Shown here one piece after another: positions 25,290-31,727 of a stretch of DNA of 37,310 nucleotides. A program made the translations under genes and the position numbers. The notes beneath the pieces were generated by a model, which worked only from the letters and a program-made list of their open reading frames with translations, had not been told where the DNA came from and ran no database searches. Source of the DNA: a virus. Within the stretch, counting starts at the first letter, position 1; each line of letters starts with the position of its first letter. The stretch spans positions 1-37,310 of the IMG/VR virus record IMGVR_UViG_3300044843_000483; one strand, given 5' to 3'.

Positions 25290-26375
25290 ATGCCACTTCC
25301 CACCCGCGACATCGGCCCAGGGCTCTACGAGCACTGCACGCCCAAGCAACTGCAGATCGTCAAGGCCGTGGTCAGCAACGGCAGCGCACGGGCAGCAGCG
25401 CGCGCCCTGGGCCTGCACAAGAATGTGGTGCAGGCGGCCCTGTCGGCTGTACGCCGCAAGGCCAGCGAAGCACCTGCCGCGCCGCGCCGGCTCGATGCTG
25501 AGGTGACCGTCGCCGAAGGTCCAGACGGCCAAGAGCCCATCGAGGCCCTGGTGGCACGCAAGCGCGACCGCTTCGCGCGGGCGTCGGCTGCTGAGGACTT
25601 CCACAAGCTGGTGCCTGTGCGCGTGCACCAGCGCGGCCCGGTGGCGATCTGCGCGGTGGGTGACCCCCACGTCGACGATGACGGCTGCGACATCGGCCGG
25701 CTTGAGCACGACATGCGGATCATCGGCCGCACCGAGGGCATGCACGCCCTGCACGTCGGAGACATCACCAACAACTGGGTGGGCCGCCTGGGGCGCCTGT
25801 ACGCCCACCAGAGCACGACCGCCAGCGACGGCATCCGGCTGGCCGAGTGGATGTTCAGCCTGGCGCCGCCCCTGGCGGTGATCGGCGGCAATCACGACCT
25901 GTGGAACGAGGGCATGAGCTGGCTGTCATTCGTGCTGCGGCAGTCTGGCACCAAGCTGGTCCAGGCCCACGGCGTGCGGCTCAATCTGATCTTCCCCAGC
26001 GGCCAGGCGGTGCGGATTCACGCGCGGCACAACTTCCCCGGCCACAGCCAGTTCAACCCGGTGCACGGCCTGCGCAAGGAGCATCTCTGGGGCTTCCGCG
26101 ACCACGTCAACATCGCCGGCCACCTGCACACCGACTCTTACTCCGTGGTGCCCAGCCCTGATGGGTTCATGCAGCACATGCTGCGCGTCAGCGGCTACAA
26201 GGTGCTGGACGACTACGCGAAGACGCTGAACCTGCCGGTGATGCGCATGGCGCCCACCTGCGCGCTGGTCATCGACCCCGACACCAAGCACCCCGCCGAA
26301 CTCATAAAGCCCTTCTGGGACTTGGACGAGGCGGCGGACTACCTGACCTTCAAACGGCGGAGGGCTGCAGCGTGA
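25290..26375 (+). CDS. HTH-metallophosphoesterase fusion
   Basis: 361 residues from ATG 25290 with GAGG ahead; the start at 25200 is weaker. Residues about 15-58 look like a helix-turn-helix (NGSARAAARALGLHKNVVQA). The rest is a calcineurin-like metallophosphoesterase with all blocks: GDPHVDD (Asp125, His127), GDITNNW (Asp158), GGNHDLW (Asn201, His202) and GHLHTDS (277 onward). The substrate is unknown; DNA or nucleotide ends are plausible because of the HTH. Placement between tail and lysis genes is seen in other phages with this fusion. Confidence 0.82.
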   Translation: MPLPTRDIGPGLYEHCTPKQLQIVKAVVSNGSARAAARALGLHKNVVQAALSAVRRKASEAPAAPRRLDAEVTVAEGPDGQEPIEALVARKRDRFARASAAEDFHKLVPVRVHQRGPVAICAVGDPHVDDDGCDIGRLEHDMRIIGRTEGMHALHVGDITNNWVGRLGRLYAHQSTTASDGIRLAEWMFSLAPPLAVIGGNHDLWNEGMSWLSFVLRQSGTKLVQAHGVRLNLIFPSGQAVRIHARHNFPGHSQFNPVHGLRKEHLWGFRDHVNIAGHLHTDSYSVVPSPDGFMQHMLRVSGYKVLDDYAKTLNLPVMRMAPTCALVIDPDTKHPAELIKPFWDLDEAADYLTFKRRRAAA

Positions 26376-26620
26376 TCGCTGAACTGTTCCCCACGCGCCT
26401 GTACTGGGCGCACTTCCGCGGCGTGGCCCGCCTGGACGGCCGCGAGGTCAAGCTCAGCGCGCCGCCCCACCTGCTGGGCCTGCACATCGACGCGATCGAC
26501 TACGTGCCGGGCGTGCTGGCCACGGTGCTGCCGTCGCGCGCCGGCTGGCGGGACATGACCGCCGACGAGCGGGCGCAGGCCGACCGGCTGCTGGTCGAGC
26601 TCACCAAGGAGGCCGCATGA
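26372..26620 (+). CDS. Small conserved phage protein
   Basis: 82 residues from GTG 26372, overlapping the previous stop (GTGA), and itself overlapping the next start (ATGA). The sequence MIAELFPTRLYWAHFRGVAR and WRDMTADERAQADRLLVELT suggest a small helical/beta protein. No family recognised. Confidence 0.5.
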   Translation: MIAELFPTRLYWAHFRGVARLDGREVKLSAPPHLLGLHIDAIDYVPGVLATVLPSRAGWRDMTADERAQADRLLVELTKEAA

Positions 26621-27087
26621 AGTGGCTCGAAGAAGCGCGCCGGGCCATCGGCCAGCGCGAGACCCTGGGCCCCAACGACAGCCCGTGGATCAGGCAGATG
26701 CTGCAGCGCCTGGGCGCCACCTGGCTGCTTGGCCAGCCCTGGTGCGGCGGGGCCGTGGCGCTGTGGATGCAGTCCGCGGGCCTGAGCATCCCGAAACACT
26801 GGTACCGGGCCCGGGCCTGGGCCGACTGGGGGCAGGCCCTGCAGTGGCCCGCCGAGGGCTGTGTGGCCGTGTTCGAACGCGCCGGTGGCGGGCATGTCGG
26901 CCTGGTCGTGGGCGAGGACGCCGCGGGCAACCTGCTGGTGCTGGGCGGCAACCAAGGCGATGCGGTCAACGTGCGCGCCTTCCCACGCGCTCGAGTGCTG
27001 GCCTACCGCTGGCCGGCCGGCGTTGATCTGCCGCGGCAACTGCAACTGGCGCGCGGCGAGGCTGCAGCCACAACCGGGGAGGCTTGA
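26617..27087 (+). CDS. Endolysin, TIGR02594-type CHAP-like hydrolase
   Basis: 156 residues. The fold resembles CHAP/TIGR02594 proteins: Cys43 in QPWCGGAVALW, His93 in GGGHVGLVVGE and the polar residue Asn112 in LGGNQGDAV form the active site. There is no signal sequence, so it needs the following holin to reach the peptidoglycan. It starts by overlapping the previous stop and is followed by the 3TM holin after three bases. Confidence 0.85.
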   Translation: MKWLEEARRAIGQRETLGPNDSPWIRQMLQRLGATWLLGQPWCGGAVALWMQSAGLSIPKHWYRARAWADWGQALQWPAEGCVAVFERAGGGHVGLVVGEDAAGNLLVLGGNQGDAVNVRAFPRARVLAYRWPAGVDLPRQLQLARGEAAATTGEA

Positions 27088-27090
27088 GCC

Positions 27091-27609
27091 GTGGACTGGA
27101 AGAAGATCGTCGGCGCCGTCGCGCCCACTCTTGCCACCGCCCTGGGCGGCCCGCTGGCCGGCATGGCCGCTGCGGCAGTGTCCGACGCCCTGCTGGGCAA
27201 GCCGAACGGCTCGGAAGCCGAGATCGCCACCGCGCTGCAGGCCGGCGGCCCCGACGCGCTGCTCAGGCTGAAGCAGGCCGATCAAGCTTTCGCCGTGCGG
27301 ATGCAGGAGCTGGGCATTGACCTGGAGCGCGTGCACGCCAACGACCGCGCAGACGCCCGGGGTCGTGAAGTCAAGACCGGCGACAAGGCCACGCCGCGGG
27401 TGCTGGCCGGGTTGATCGTCGGCGGCTTCCTGCTGATGGTCTGGTTCGTCCTGGCCGGCCACGTCGGCGGCCTGAAAGACCCGGTGGCCGCTGGTCTGAT
27501 CGGCACGCTGATCGGTTACGTCAGCGCCAAGGCCGACCAGGTTGTCAGCTACTACTTCGGCAGCAGCGCGGGGAGCGCCGAAAAGACGGCCTTGCTGGGC
27601 AAGCGCTGA
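27091..27609 (+). CDS. Holin, 3TM type (GTA_holin_3TM-like)
   Basis: 172 residues from GTG 27091. Two hydrophobic stretches at the C-terminus (LAGLIVGGFLLMVWFVLAG; VAAGLIGTLIGYVSA) plus a hydrophobic N-terminus make the three-segment profile. The ending DQVVSYYFGSSAGSAEKTAL is the hallmark of this family. It permeabilises the inner membrane so that the endolysin can act. It is the last gene of the + strand block. No spanin pair is recognisable nearby. Confidence 0.82.
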   Translation: MDWKKIVGAVAPTLATALGGPLAGMAAAAVSDALLGKPNGSEAEIATALQAGGPDALLRLKQADQAFAVRMQELGIDLERVHANDRADARGREVKTGDKATPRVLAGLIVGGFLLMVWFVLAGHVGGLKDPVAAGLIGTLIGYVSAKADQVVSYYFGSSAGSAEKTALLGKR

Positions 27610-27637
27610 CCATCACGAGCGCGGCCTCGAGATGGTC
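27608..27637 (+). other. Hairpin at the end of the late operon
   Basis: GACCATC at 27608-27614 pairs with GATGGTC at 27631-27637. After one A/A mismatch the stem continues as CGAG/CTCG around a CGCGGC loop. It overlaps the holin stop. It lacks a U-tract, so it may be a processing or Rho-related 3-prime end, not a classical terminator. Confidence 0.4.
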
Positions 27638-27639
27638 AA

Positions 27640-27886
27640 AACCTTCTAACGGCCGAAAAGCCTTCCCAGGCAAAACCGCGTGAAAATCGACGCGGGCCGT
27701 TAGAACAAACGGGCTGCAAACCCACGTAGATACTAGAAAATGAGCCTGTTGAACCCTCATATGTGCGCTGCGTGAATCTGCGGCGCAATATATCGTCTAA
27801 GGCTATGATTTGTTTGAGGTTTCAAGCCTCGCCGGGCCTGCCTCATTTTGTGGCGGTTTTCTAACCCGCCGAGATTCTTCTAACCA
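27640..27886. other. Candidate phage attachment site (attP) region
   Basis: This non-coding stretch lies next to the 3-prime end of the integrase, is visibly AT-richer than the rest of the window, and carries the heptamer TTCTAAC at 27644, 27859 and 27878, with an inverted copy GTTAGAA at 27699. Repeated heptamers of this kind beside int are typical of integrase arm-binding sites. The crossover core cannot be identified without attB. Confidence 0.45.
27644..27705. repeat. Inverted repeat enclosing two hairpins (cruciform-capable)
   Basis: TTCTAACGGCC at 27644-27654 is exactly inverted at 27695-27705. Between the arms lie GCCT-TCCC-AGGC (27660-27671) and CCGCGT/ACGCGG (27676-27681 and 27690-27695). 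This would form a three-way junction as RNA or a branched extrusion as DNA. Confidence 0.5.
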
Positions 27887-28972
27887 CTACTTCGTGGCGC
27901 CGGTCTTTTTGACCCCGCGCGAGCGCACGTAATCTGCTGTCTGCGCCTCTGTCGAGTGGGCGCCCATCGTCCGTGCAGCCGGCATCCCTTCGGCGGCTTC
28001 TTTGTCCGTCAAGGCCTTGGCGCGCAGGTCGTGGAAGTGCACGCCGACCACGCCGGACTTCTTCAGCGCACGCTTCCACATGCTGTGCGCGCCGTCGTAC
28101 GTCAGCGGGGTGCCATCCTGGCCTGTGATCAGGTAGCCGCTGACCACCCGCTGGCTGGCCTTGCGCTTGAGCAGGCGCTCGGCCTGCAGCCGTTTGATGC
28201 GGTCCACGGTGTCGCGCAGCTTCGGCGTCCACTCGATCACCACGCCCGCGCCGGTCTTCTTGCGGGTCTTGCTGGGTCGGAAGCGCAGGCCCTCGGGCGT
28301 CACATGCGGGGCGTCGATGTCGTCGGGGTCGCGCTGCCAGCGCAGCTCGAGCAGGTCGCCGATGCGCTGGCCGGTCAGGTAGGCCAGGTCGATCAGTGCC
28401 GCCAGCATGTGCCCGGAGCGGGCAAAGCCGCCGGCCTCGCTGCGGATGCCGGCCACCTTGATGCGGCGCAGCTCGCTGTCGGTGATGTACCGCGTGCGTG
28501 CCGGCGTGCTCATGGTCTTGATGTGGTCGACCGGGTTGTCGGTGCGGAACCCTCGCTCGACGCTGTACCGCATGATCTCGCGCAGCATCGAGCGGTGGCC
28601 GTTGTGGGTGCGCGGCTTGACCCGCAGCGGGGCCAGGTACTCGGCAACGTCTGGCGCCTGCACCTGGCCGGCGCGGAACTCGCTGAAGCTCTCGGAGAGC
28701 TGACGGCACATACTCCGCTCGTCGATCTGGGTCTTCGGCGCGTGCCTGGGCATCACGTCGCGCTGCCACGCTGCGATCACCGCGGGCATGCGGTCGTCGG
28801 CCAGGCCTTCGGCCAGCTTGGCCGCCAGCGCCTGGTACATGGCCGGCAGGCCGTCGTCGATCAGGCTCAGCTTCACCCAGACGCGCTTGGTGCCTTCTGC
28901 GCGCACCCGGTAGTACCAGCGGCCCTTCGGGAACACCCCGGTGGGCAGGGCGGTGCGTTTGGCTGCGTTCAT
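27887..28972 (-). CDS. int: Phage tyrosine integrase
   Basis: 361 residues from ATG 28972. Catalytic residues are visible: Arg203 in LTGQRIGDLLELR, His314/Arg317 in HFHDLRAKALTD, His339 in MGAHSTEAQTADY and nucleophile Tyr348. The N-terminal ~150 residues contain the arm-binding/core-binding domains. It is a phage-type enzyme; I see no integron-integrase-specific insertion between the catalytic boxes. It is coupled to the upstream gene by ATGA. The candidate attP lies next to its 3-prime end as in lambda. Confidence 0.92.
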   Translation of the reverse strand: MNAAKRTALPTGVFPKGRWYYRVRAEGTKRVWVKLSLIDDGLPAMYQALAAKLAEGLADDRMPAVIAAWQRDVMPRHAPKTQIDERSMCRQLSESFSEFRAGQVQAPDVAEYLAPLRVKPRTHNGHRSMLREIMRYSVERGFRTDNPVDHIKTMSTPARTRYITDSELRRIKVAGIRSEAGGFARSGHMLAALIDLAYLTGQRIGDLLELRWQRDPDDIDAPHVTPEGLRFRPSKTRKKTGAGVVIEWTPKLRDTVDRIKRLQAERLLKRKASQRVVSGYLITGQDGTPLTYDGAHSMWKRALKKSGVVGVHFHDLRAKALTDKEAAEGMPAARTMGAHSTEAQTADYVRSRGVKKTGATK

Positions 28973-29355
28973 GGGTAGCTTTCGGCGCTGTAGATCGCCC
29001 GATCCTGCGCCTGCAGCGCCACGCTGGGCCGCTTGTAGATCATGGCGGCCACGCGCCGGCCGACCTCGGTAGCGGTCAGCATCGAATCGCATCGCTGGCC
29101 GTCGATCTCGGCTGCGTGCTGGTCGCATCGCCCGTGCGTGGGCACGTACAGCGTGATGGTGTGCAGGACTTCGCCGGCACCGTCCAGCACCTGAACGCGC
29201 TGCCACACGCTCAGCGGCTCGGGCCTGTGGGCACTGGCGGCAGGGTGAGGGCCAGCGCCTCGCGGCGCGCGTCCTGCGTGGCCTTGCGGCGGCGCAGGGC
29301 GTCGGGGCTGTTGGCAGCGGCCCAACGGCCGCGGGGGGCGTCTGCGACTTTTCAT
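28969..29355 (-). CDS. Integrase-linked small protein with internally shifted frame
   Basis: 128 residues as an open frame from ATG 29355. The C-terminal 80 residues (LSVWQRVQVLDGAGEVLHTI onward) look like a real protein and end in ATGA overlap with int. Residues about 7-47 are an Arg/Pro-rich string, but the +1 frame over the same stretch reads RGRWAAANSPDALRRRK and continues as plausible protein to a TGA at 29211-29213. Removing one C in the six-C run near 29333-29338 would join MKSRRRP to that frame. The segment therefore looks frame-shifted twice, or mis-sequenced. A shorter start at GTG 29208 is possible. There is no ribosome-binding site before 29355. Confidence 0.5.
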   Translation of the reverse strand: MKSRRRPPRPLGRCQQPRRPAPPQGHAGRAPRGAGPHPAASAHRPEPLSVWQRVQVLDGAGEVLHTITLYVPTHGRCDQHAAEIDGQRCDSMLTATEVGRRVAAMIYKRPSVALQAQDRAIYSAESYP

Positions 29356-29373
29356 AGTTGGCGTATCGACTAG

Positions 29374-29658
29374 TTAGGCCCCGCAAGCCCTGCGAATTGC
29401 CATCACAGCATCAGCGGCGGCAGTCCGCTCGCGACCGCTGCGGCCCATCGCGTCCGCGTATGCCGCGCAGCAAGCCGTAACCCACCGCTCGCGCTCTGCG
29501 GCCACGGCGGCTAGTGCGGCGTCCAAGCGAACAACGTTCTCTGTGCCGCTCTGCAGCCGAGACAAAATCACGAACGCCTGCTGCCTCAGCGCCTCTTCTG
29601 GCAGCGGGCCTAACACCTCGCTCAAAGGGACCGCCAACGGCTTGTCACTGTTGCTCAT
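29374..29658 (-). CDS. Cassette ORF 5, start codon supplied by upstream attC
   Basis: 94 residues, helical, starting MSNSDKPLAVPLSEVLGPLP. ATG 29658 has AGGAAGGA upstream, and both lie in the terminal loop of the attC at 29608-29708. Codons 1-15 are therefore attC sequence and the recombination point falls in the GTTAGGC core, inside the gene. The TAA stop is embedded in GCCTAAC (29373-29379), the usual cassette arrangement. It overlaps the end of cassette ORF 4 by 14 nt. No family recognised. Confidence 0.6.
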   Translation of the reverse strand: MSNSDKPLAVPLSEVLGPLPEEALRQQAFVILSRLQSGTENVVRLDAALAAVAAERERWVTACCAAYADAMGRSGRERTAAADAVMAIRRACGA

Positions 29659-29708
29659 CTTCGTAATCCTTCCTGGCCGTTGCCGGCCCCTTAGCTCGAA
29701 CGTTAGAT
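29608..29708 (-). repeat. attC site A (101 bp)
   Basis: Minus-strand boxes are ATCTAAC (R'') and GTTAGGC (R'). Inner arms pair as TCGCTCAAAGGGACCGCCAA with the reverse complement of the distal arm, with a few mismatches. The loop of about 35-40 nt contains the ribosome-binding site and ATG of cassette ORF 5. Its outer arms are nearly the same as those of attC C. Confidence 0.82.
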
Positions 29709-30070
29709 GCCTTGCCAATGCTTGCCACCAGGGCGCGCATTGCGGCCACAAGCGGTGTCGGCCCAGTGCAGTCGGCGTGAGTCCGTCCCTCCCATGAAAG
29801 GCCAACGGCTCGCCACTCGCCGTAGTACACGCCCATGTCTACCTTGGGCTCAATCATCAGCTTCTCTCGCTCGATCAGCGGCCCCGCCTGCGCCCAGTTC
29901 AGGTCCGGCGCAAAGCCGTAGCGCGTCAGGCTGTACGGCAGGCCGGTCGGGTCTTCGCAGATCCATGCGCCCAGCTTCCCGCCGCCCATGTCCTCGCGGT
30001 ACACCTTCCAGCCAATCGCCTCGGCAACCGCTTTGCGGAGCTTTGCGCCCTTCAGTGTGTTTGCATCCAC
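29645..30070 (-). CDS. Cassette ORF 4, phage ABA-sandwich-like protein
   Basis: 141 residues from GTG 30070, which lies only three bases past the attC B core, so the leader is very short. The layout LRKAVAEAIGWKVYRED, PYSLTRYGFAPDLNWAQAGP, LIEREK, GEWRAVGLSWEG and TPLVAAMRALVASIG resembles the small phage ABA-sandwich (DUF2591/NinX-like) proteins. The last 20 or so residues are encoded by attC A. Phage-type cargo in a cassette is notable. Function unknown. Confidence 0.65.
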   Translation of the reverse strand: MDANTLKGAKLRKAVAEAIGWKVYREDMGGGKLGAWICEDPTGLPYSLTRYGFAPDLNWAQAGPLIEREKLMIEPKVDMGVYYGEWRAVGLSWEGRTHADCTGPTPLVAAMRALVASIGKASNVRAKGPATARKDYEDEQQ

Positions 30071-30073
30071 GGC

Positions 30074-30159
30074 ATCTAACCCTGCGTTGCAGCGGACGGC
30101 CCTCGGCCGCCCAGGTTCATCGACTGTCCAGCGGGCCGCCGCTGAACTCCACGTTAGGC
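30074..30159 (-). repeat. attC site B (86 bp)
   Basis: Minus-strand boxes are GCCTAAC and GTTAGAT. The inner arm TGCGTTGCAGCGG pairs with the complement of the opposite arm (reads TGGAGTTCAGCGG on the other strand). The stop of cassette ORF 3b is inside the first box. Confidence 0.82.
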
Positions 30160-30408
30160 GTGTTCAGGCGCTCCACCAGTTGCGTTCCGGCGAATCTCGC
30201 GACACTGCTCGCGGAACAGGCGCGCGTTTTGCAGCGCGGCAGCCGAGGTGCTGAAAGCTGTGCCGTTGTCGGTGGCAACCATGCAGCCGTAGATCGTGCC
30301 CACGAAGCCGCGCCACAGGACACTGTTTCGCACCTGATTGAACGGTTCCGCGGCAATGTCGGTGTCCAGCGCGTTCGCGTAAGCCGCCGCCTTGTCAAAG
30401 TCAATCAC
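30154..30408 (-). CDS. Cassette ORF 3b, unknown
   Basis: 84 residues from GTG 30408, overlapping the previous stop (GTGA). The sequence (DFDKAAAYANALDTDIAAEP; RNSVLWRGFVGTIYGCMVAT) is helical with a hydrophobic middle. TAA lies within the attC B core. Unrecognised; the tight pairing with ORF 3a inside one cassette suggests a two-component function. Confidence 0.55.
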   Translation of the reverse strand: MIDFDKAAAYANALDTDIAAEPFNQVRNSVLWRGFVGTIYGCMVATDNGTAFSTSAAALQNARLFREQCREIRRNATGGAPEHA

Positions 30409-30674
30409 AGCAATGCTCCTTGGTGGCGGGTCGGGGCCTGCGCACGGTCAATCGCGCCCAGCAAGCCGGCCAGCTTCTCGGCGTCGTCGCTGTCGTCGGG
30501 GTCAATCGTGCGCAGAATCGCCGCGCAGTCGGTCAGCAGCCCCAGCAGCACGGCGTTTTCGCCTTCAATTCGTCGTCCAATCTCGTCAACCTTGTCGCAC
30601 TCTGGGCCGCTCAGCTTGAAGCCAGCGTCCCACATTTCATCCAGTAGCCAGGTTGCAATCTTTTCTTGGCTCAT
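30405..30674 (-). CDS. Cassette ORF 3a, acidic small protein
   Basis: 89 residues with GGAAGGA seven bases before ATG 30674. Highly acidic and helical (CDKVDEIGRRIEGENAVLLG; LRTIDPDDSDDAEKLAGLLG). It forms the first gene of a two-gene cassette. No catalytic motif is visible. Acidic first and small second genes can be toxin-antitoxin or anti-defence pairs, but nothing here proves it. Confidence 0.6.
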   Translation of the reverse strand: MSQEKIATWLLDEMWDAGFKLSGPECDKVDEIGRRIEGENAVLLGLLTDCAAILRTIDPDDSDDAEKLAGLLGAIDRAQAPTRHQGALL

Positions 30675-30702
30675 CGTCTTTCCTTCCGGTTATCAACCAC
30701 AC

Positions 30703-30829
30703 GCCTAACACCTCGCTCAAAACGGACACGCAACAGCTTGCCGCCCTGGCCGCGAGGCCGTGTTGTTAATCTTCGGCTTCGCGGCCAGGTCGTCAACCTG
30801 CCGCGTGCCGCTTAGCTCGAACGTTAGGC
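30703..30829 (-). repeat. attC site C (127 bp)
   Basis: Minus-strand boxes are GCCTAAC and GTTAGGC. The left arm CCTCGCTCAAAACGG and right arm CGCTTAGCTCGAACG have the usual attC partial complementarity. A second stem CCTGGCCGCGA/TCGCGGCCAGG lies inside. Confidence 0.87.
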
Positions 30830-30837
30830 GTGTTGCT

Positions 30838-31275
30838 TCATGCCGCCGCTTTGGCCTTGGCCTTCTCGGCTGCTTCGCGCTCGCGCGCCCACTTCACGCC
30901 GCGCGCCACGGCCTCCGCCAGCGTGTCGCCGTACAGCCAGGCCGTGTTGTAGTAGCCCCAAGAGAAACTGGCGCCCTCGCCCTTCTTGTTCCACTCCATC
31001 ACCGGCCGCGCGAACTGCACCGCGAACCCCCACTTGTTGGTGCGGCACGCCCACTCGCAGAACGACTCGCGGAACAAGGCTTCGTCGTCAAGCTCGGCCA
31101 GCAGCGCAGCCGGTATGTCCGGGAAGCACCGTTGCAGCGTCTCTTCGTCCTCGCTCTCCAGCAGCTCGCGCAGCGGGTCAGCCATCGCCATGCCATCGTT
31201 CAGCATGCCGGCCAGCAGCACTACCTGCTCCATGCGCAAGGTCGCATCGTCCAGGCGCTCATACAGCTTCTTCAT
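30838..31275 (-). CDS. Cassette ORF 2, unknown
   Basis: 145 residues, ATG 31275 with AAGGA eight bases upstream. N-terminal helices are acidic (LYERLDDATLRMEQVVLLAG; LLESEDEETLQRCFPDIPAA), then an aromatic-rich segment (TNKWGFAVQFARPVMEWNKK; GASFSWGYYNTAWLYGDT) and a basic, Ala-rich C-terminal tail. The stop is nine bases before attC C. Not recognised. Confidence 0.65.
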   Translation of the reverse strand: MKKLYERLDDATLRMEQVVLLAGMLNDGMAMADPLRELLESEDEETLQRCFPDIPAALLAELDDEALFRESFCEWACRTNKWGFAVQFARPVMEWNKKGEGASFSWGYYNTAWLYGDTLAEAVARGVKWAREREAAEKAKAKAAA

Positions 31276-31304
31276 TCGGTTGTCCTTTCGCTTCGGATAC
31301 ACAC

Positions 31305-31364
31305 GCCTAACCCCCGGGTCGAGCTGACCCGCCGCTGGCGGGCAGCTCACCCGGACCGTTATGC
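31305..31364 (-). repeat. attC site D (60 bp)
   Basis: Boxes on the minus strand are GCATAAC and GTTAGGC. The inner arms CCGGGTCGAGCTGACCCGCC and the complement of the opposite side align with a single bulged base; a compact classical attC. The stop of cassette ORF 1 is inside the first box. Confidence 0.9.
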
Positions 31365-31697
31365 AGCGCCAACAGCCGGCGGGGCGGCCATCGCAGCGGC
31401 TGCGCGAACAATCAGCCGGCGAACTACTGCGGTTCGCTCCTCGTCGCTGCGCACAAATGCCGCATCGTCAATCTCGTCCTCGTCTGACACGCTGGCCGAG
31501 AAGTCGCCCTGTGCAATGTTCAGCTTGAGCTTGCAGGCCAGCCGCAGGGCATGGCCGTCATCCTCCAGCGGGTTCCACAGCCCATTGTCCGGGTCTCCCG
31601 TATTGATGCCGCTGTCGCCCCAGTAGCGCATGTAGTCGCCTTCGATGCCAGCGGCCTTGGCGGCCAGTTCCAACAGTTCACGGTCAGTCGTCATCAT
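31359..31697 (-). CDS. Cassette ORF 1, small phage-like protein
   Basis: 112 residues from ATG 31697 (MMTTDRELLELAAKAAGIEG); ATG 31694 has better spacing to AAAGGA. The opening and the later WNPLEDDGHALRLACKLKLN match a protein type common in phages (TDRELLELAAKAAG...NPL.DDGDALRLA). TAA is inside the attC D core. It is the first cassette after the DUF4224 gene. Function unknown. Confidence 0.7.
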   Translation of the reverse strand: MMTTDRELLELAAKAAGIEGDYMRYWGDSGINTGDPDNGLWNPLEDDGHALRLACKLKLNIAQGDFSASVSDEDEIDDAAFVRSDEERTAVVRRLIVRAAAAMAAPPAVGAA

Positions 31698-31727
31698 CTG
31701 TCCTTTGTTGTGCGCCACCAGGGCGCT

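Noticed and set aside
27608-27637. Classical intrinsic terminator of the late operon
   Set aside because: The stem is followed by AAAACC and lacks a U-tract.
27644-27705. Inverted repeat as a further attC site
   Set aside because: TTCTAAC/GTTAGAA misses the first and last consensus positions, the arms are perfectly symmetrical without the usual extrahelical bases, and no cassette ORF adjoins.
27811-27834. tRNA T-arm-like sequence (GAGG-TTTCAAG-CCTC)
   Set aside because: No acceptor, anticodon or D-arm partners are found; the loop does not fit a canonical T-loop register. It could be part of an att core but this cannot be shown.
27887-28972. The integrase as an integron integrase
   Set aside because: Its catalytic boxes and neighbours are phage type and it lacks an evident IntI-specific insertion; its partner site is more likely the adjacent attP.
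29320-29379. Apparent sixth attC from GCCCAAC to GTTAGGC on the + strand
   Set aside because: The inner arms are not complementary, and the stretch is the 5-prime part of an ORF. Only the GTTAGGC box is considered real.
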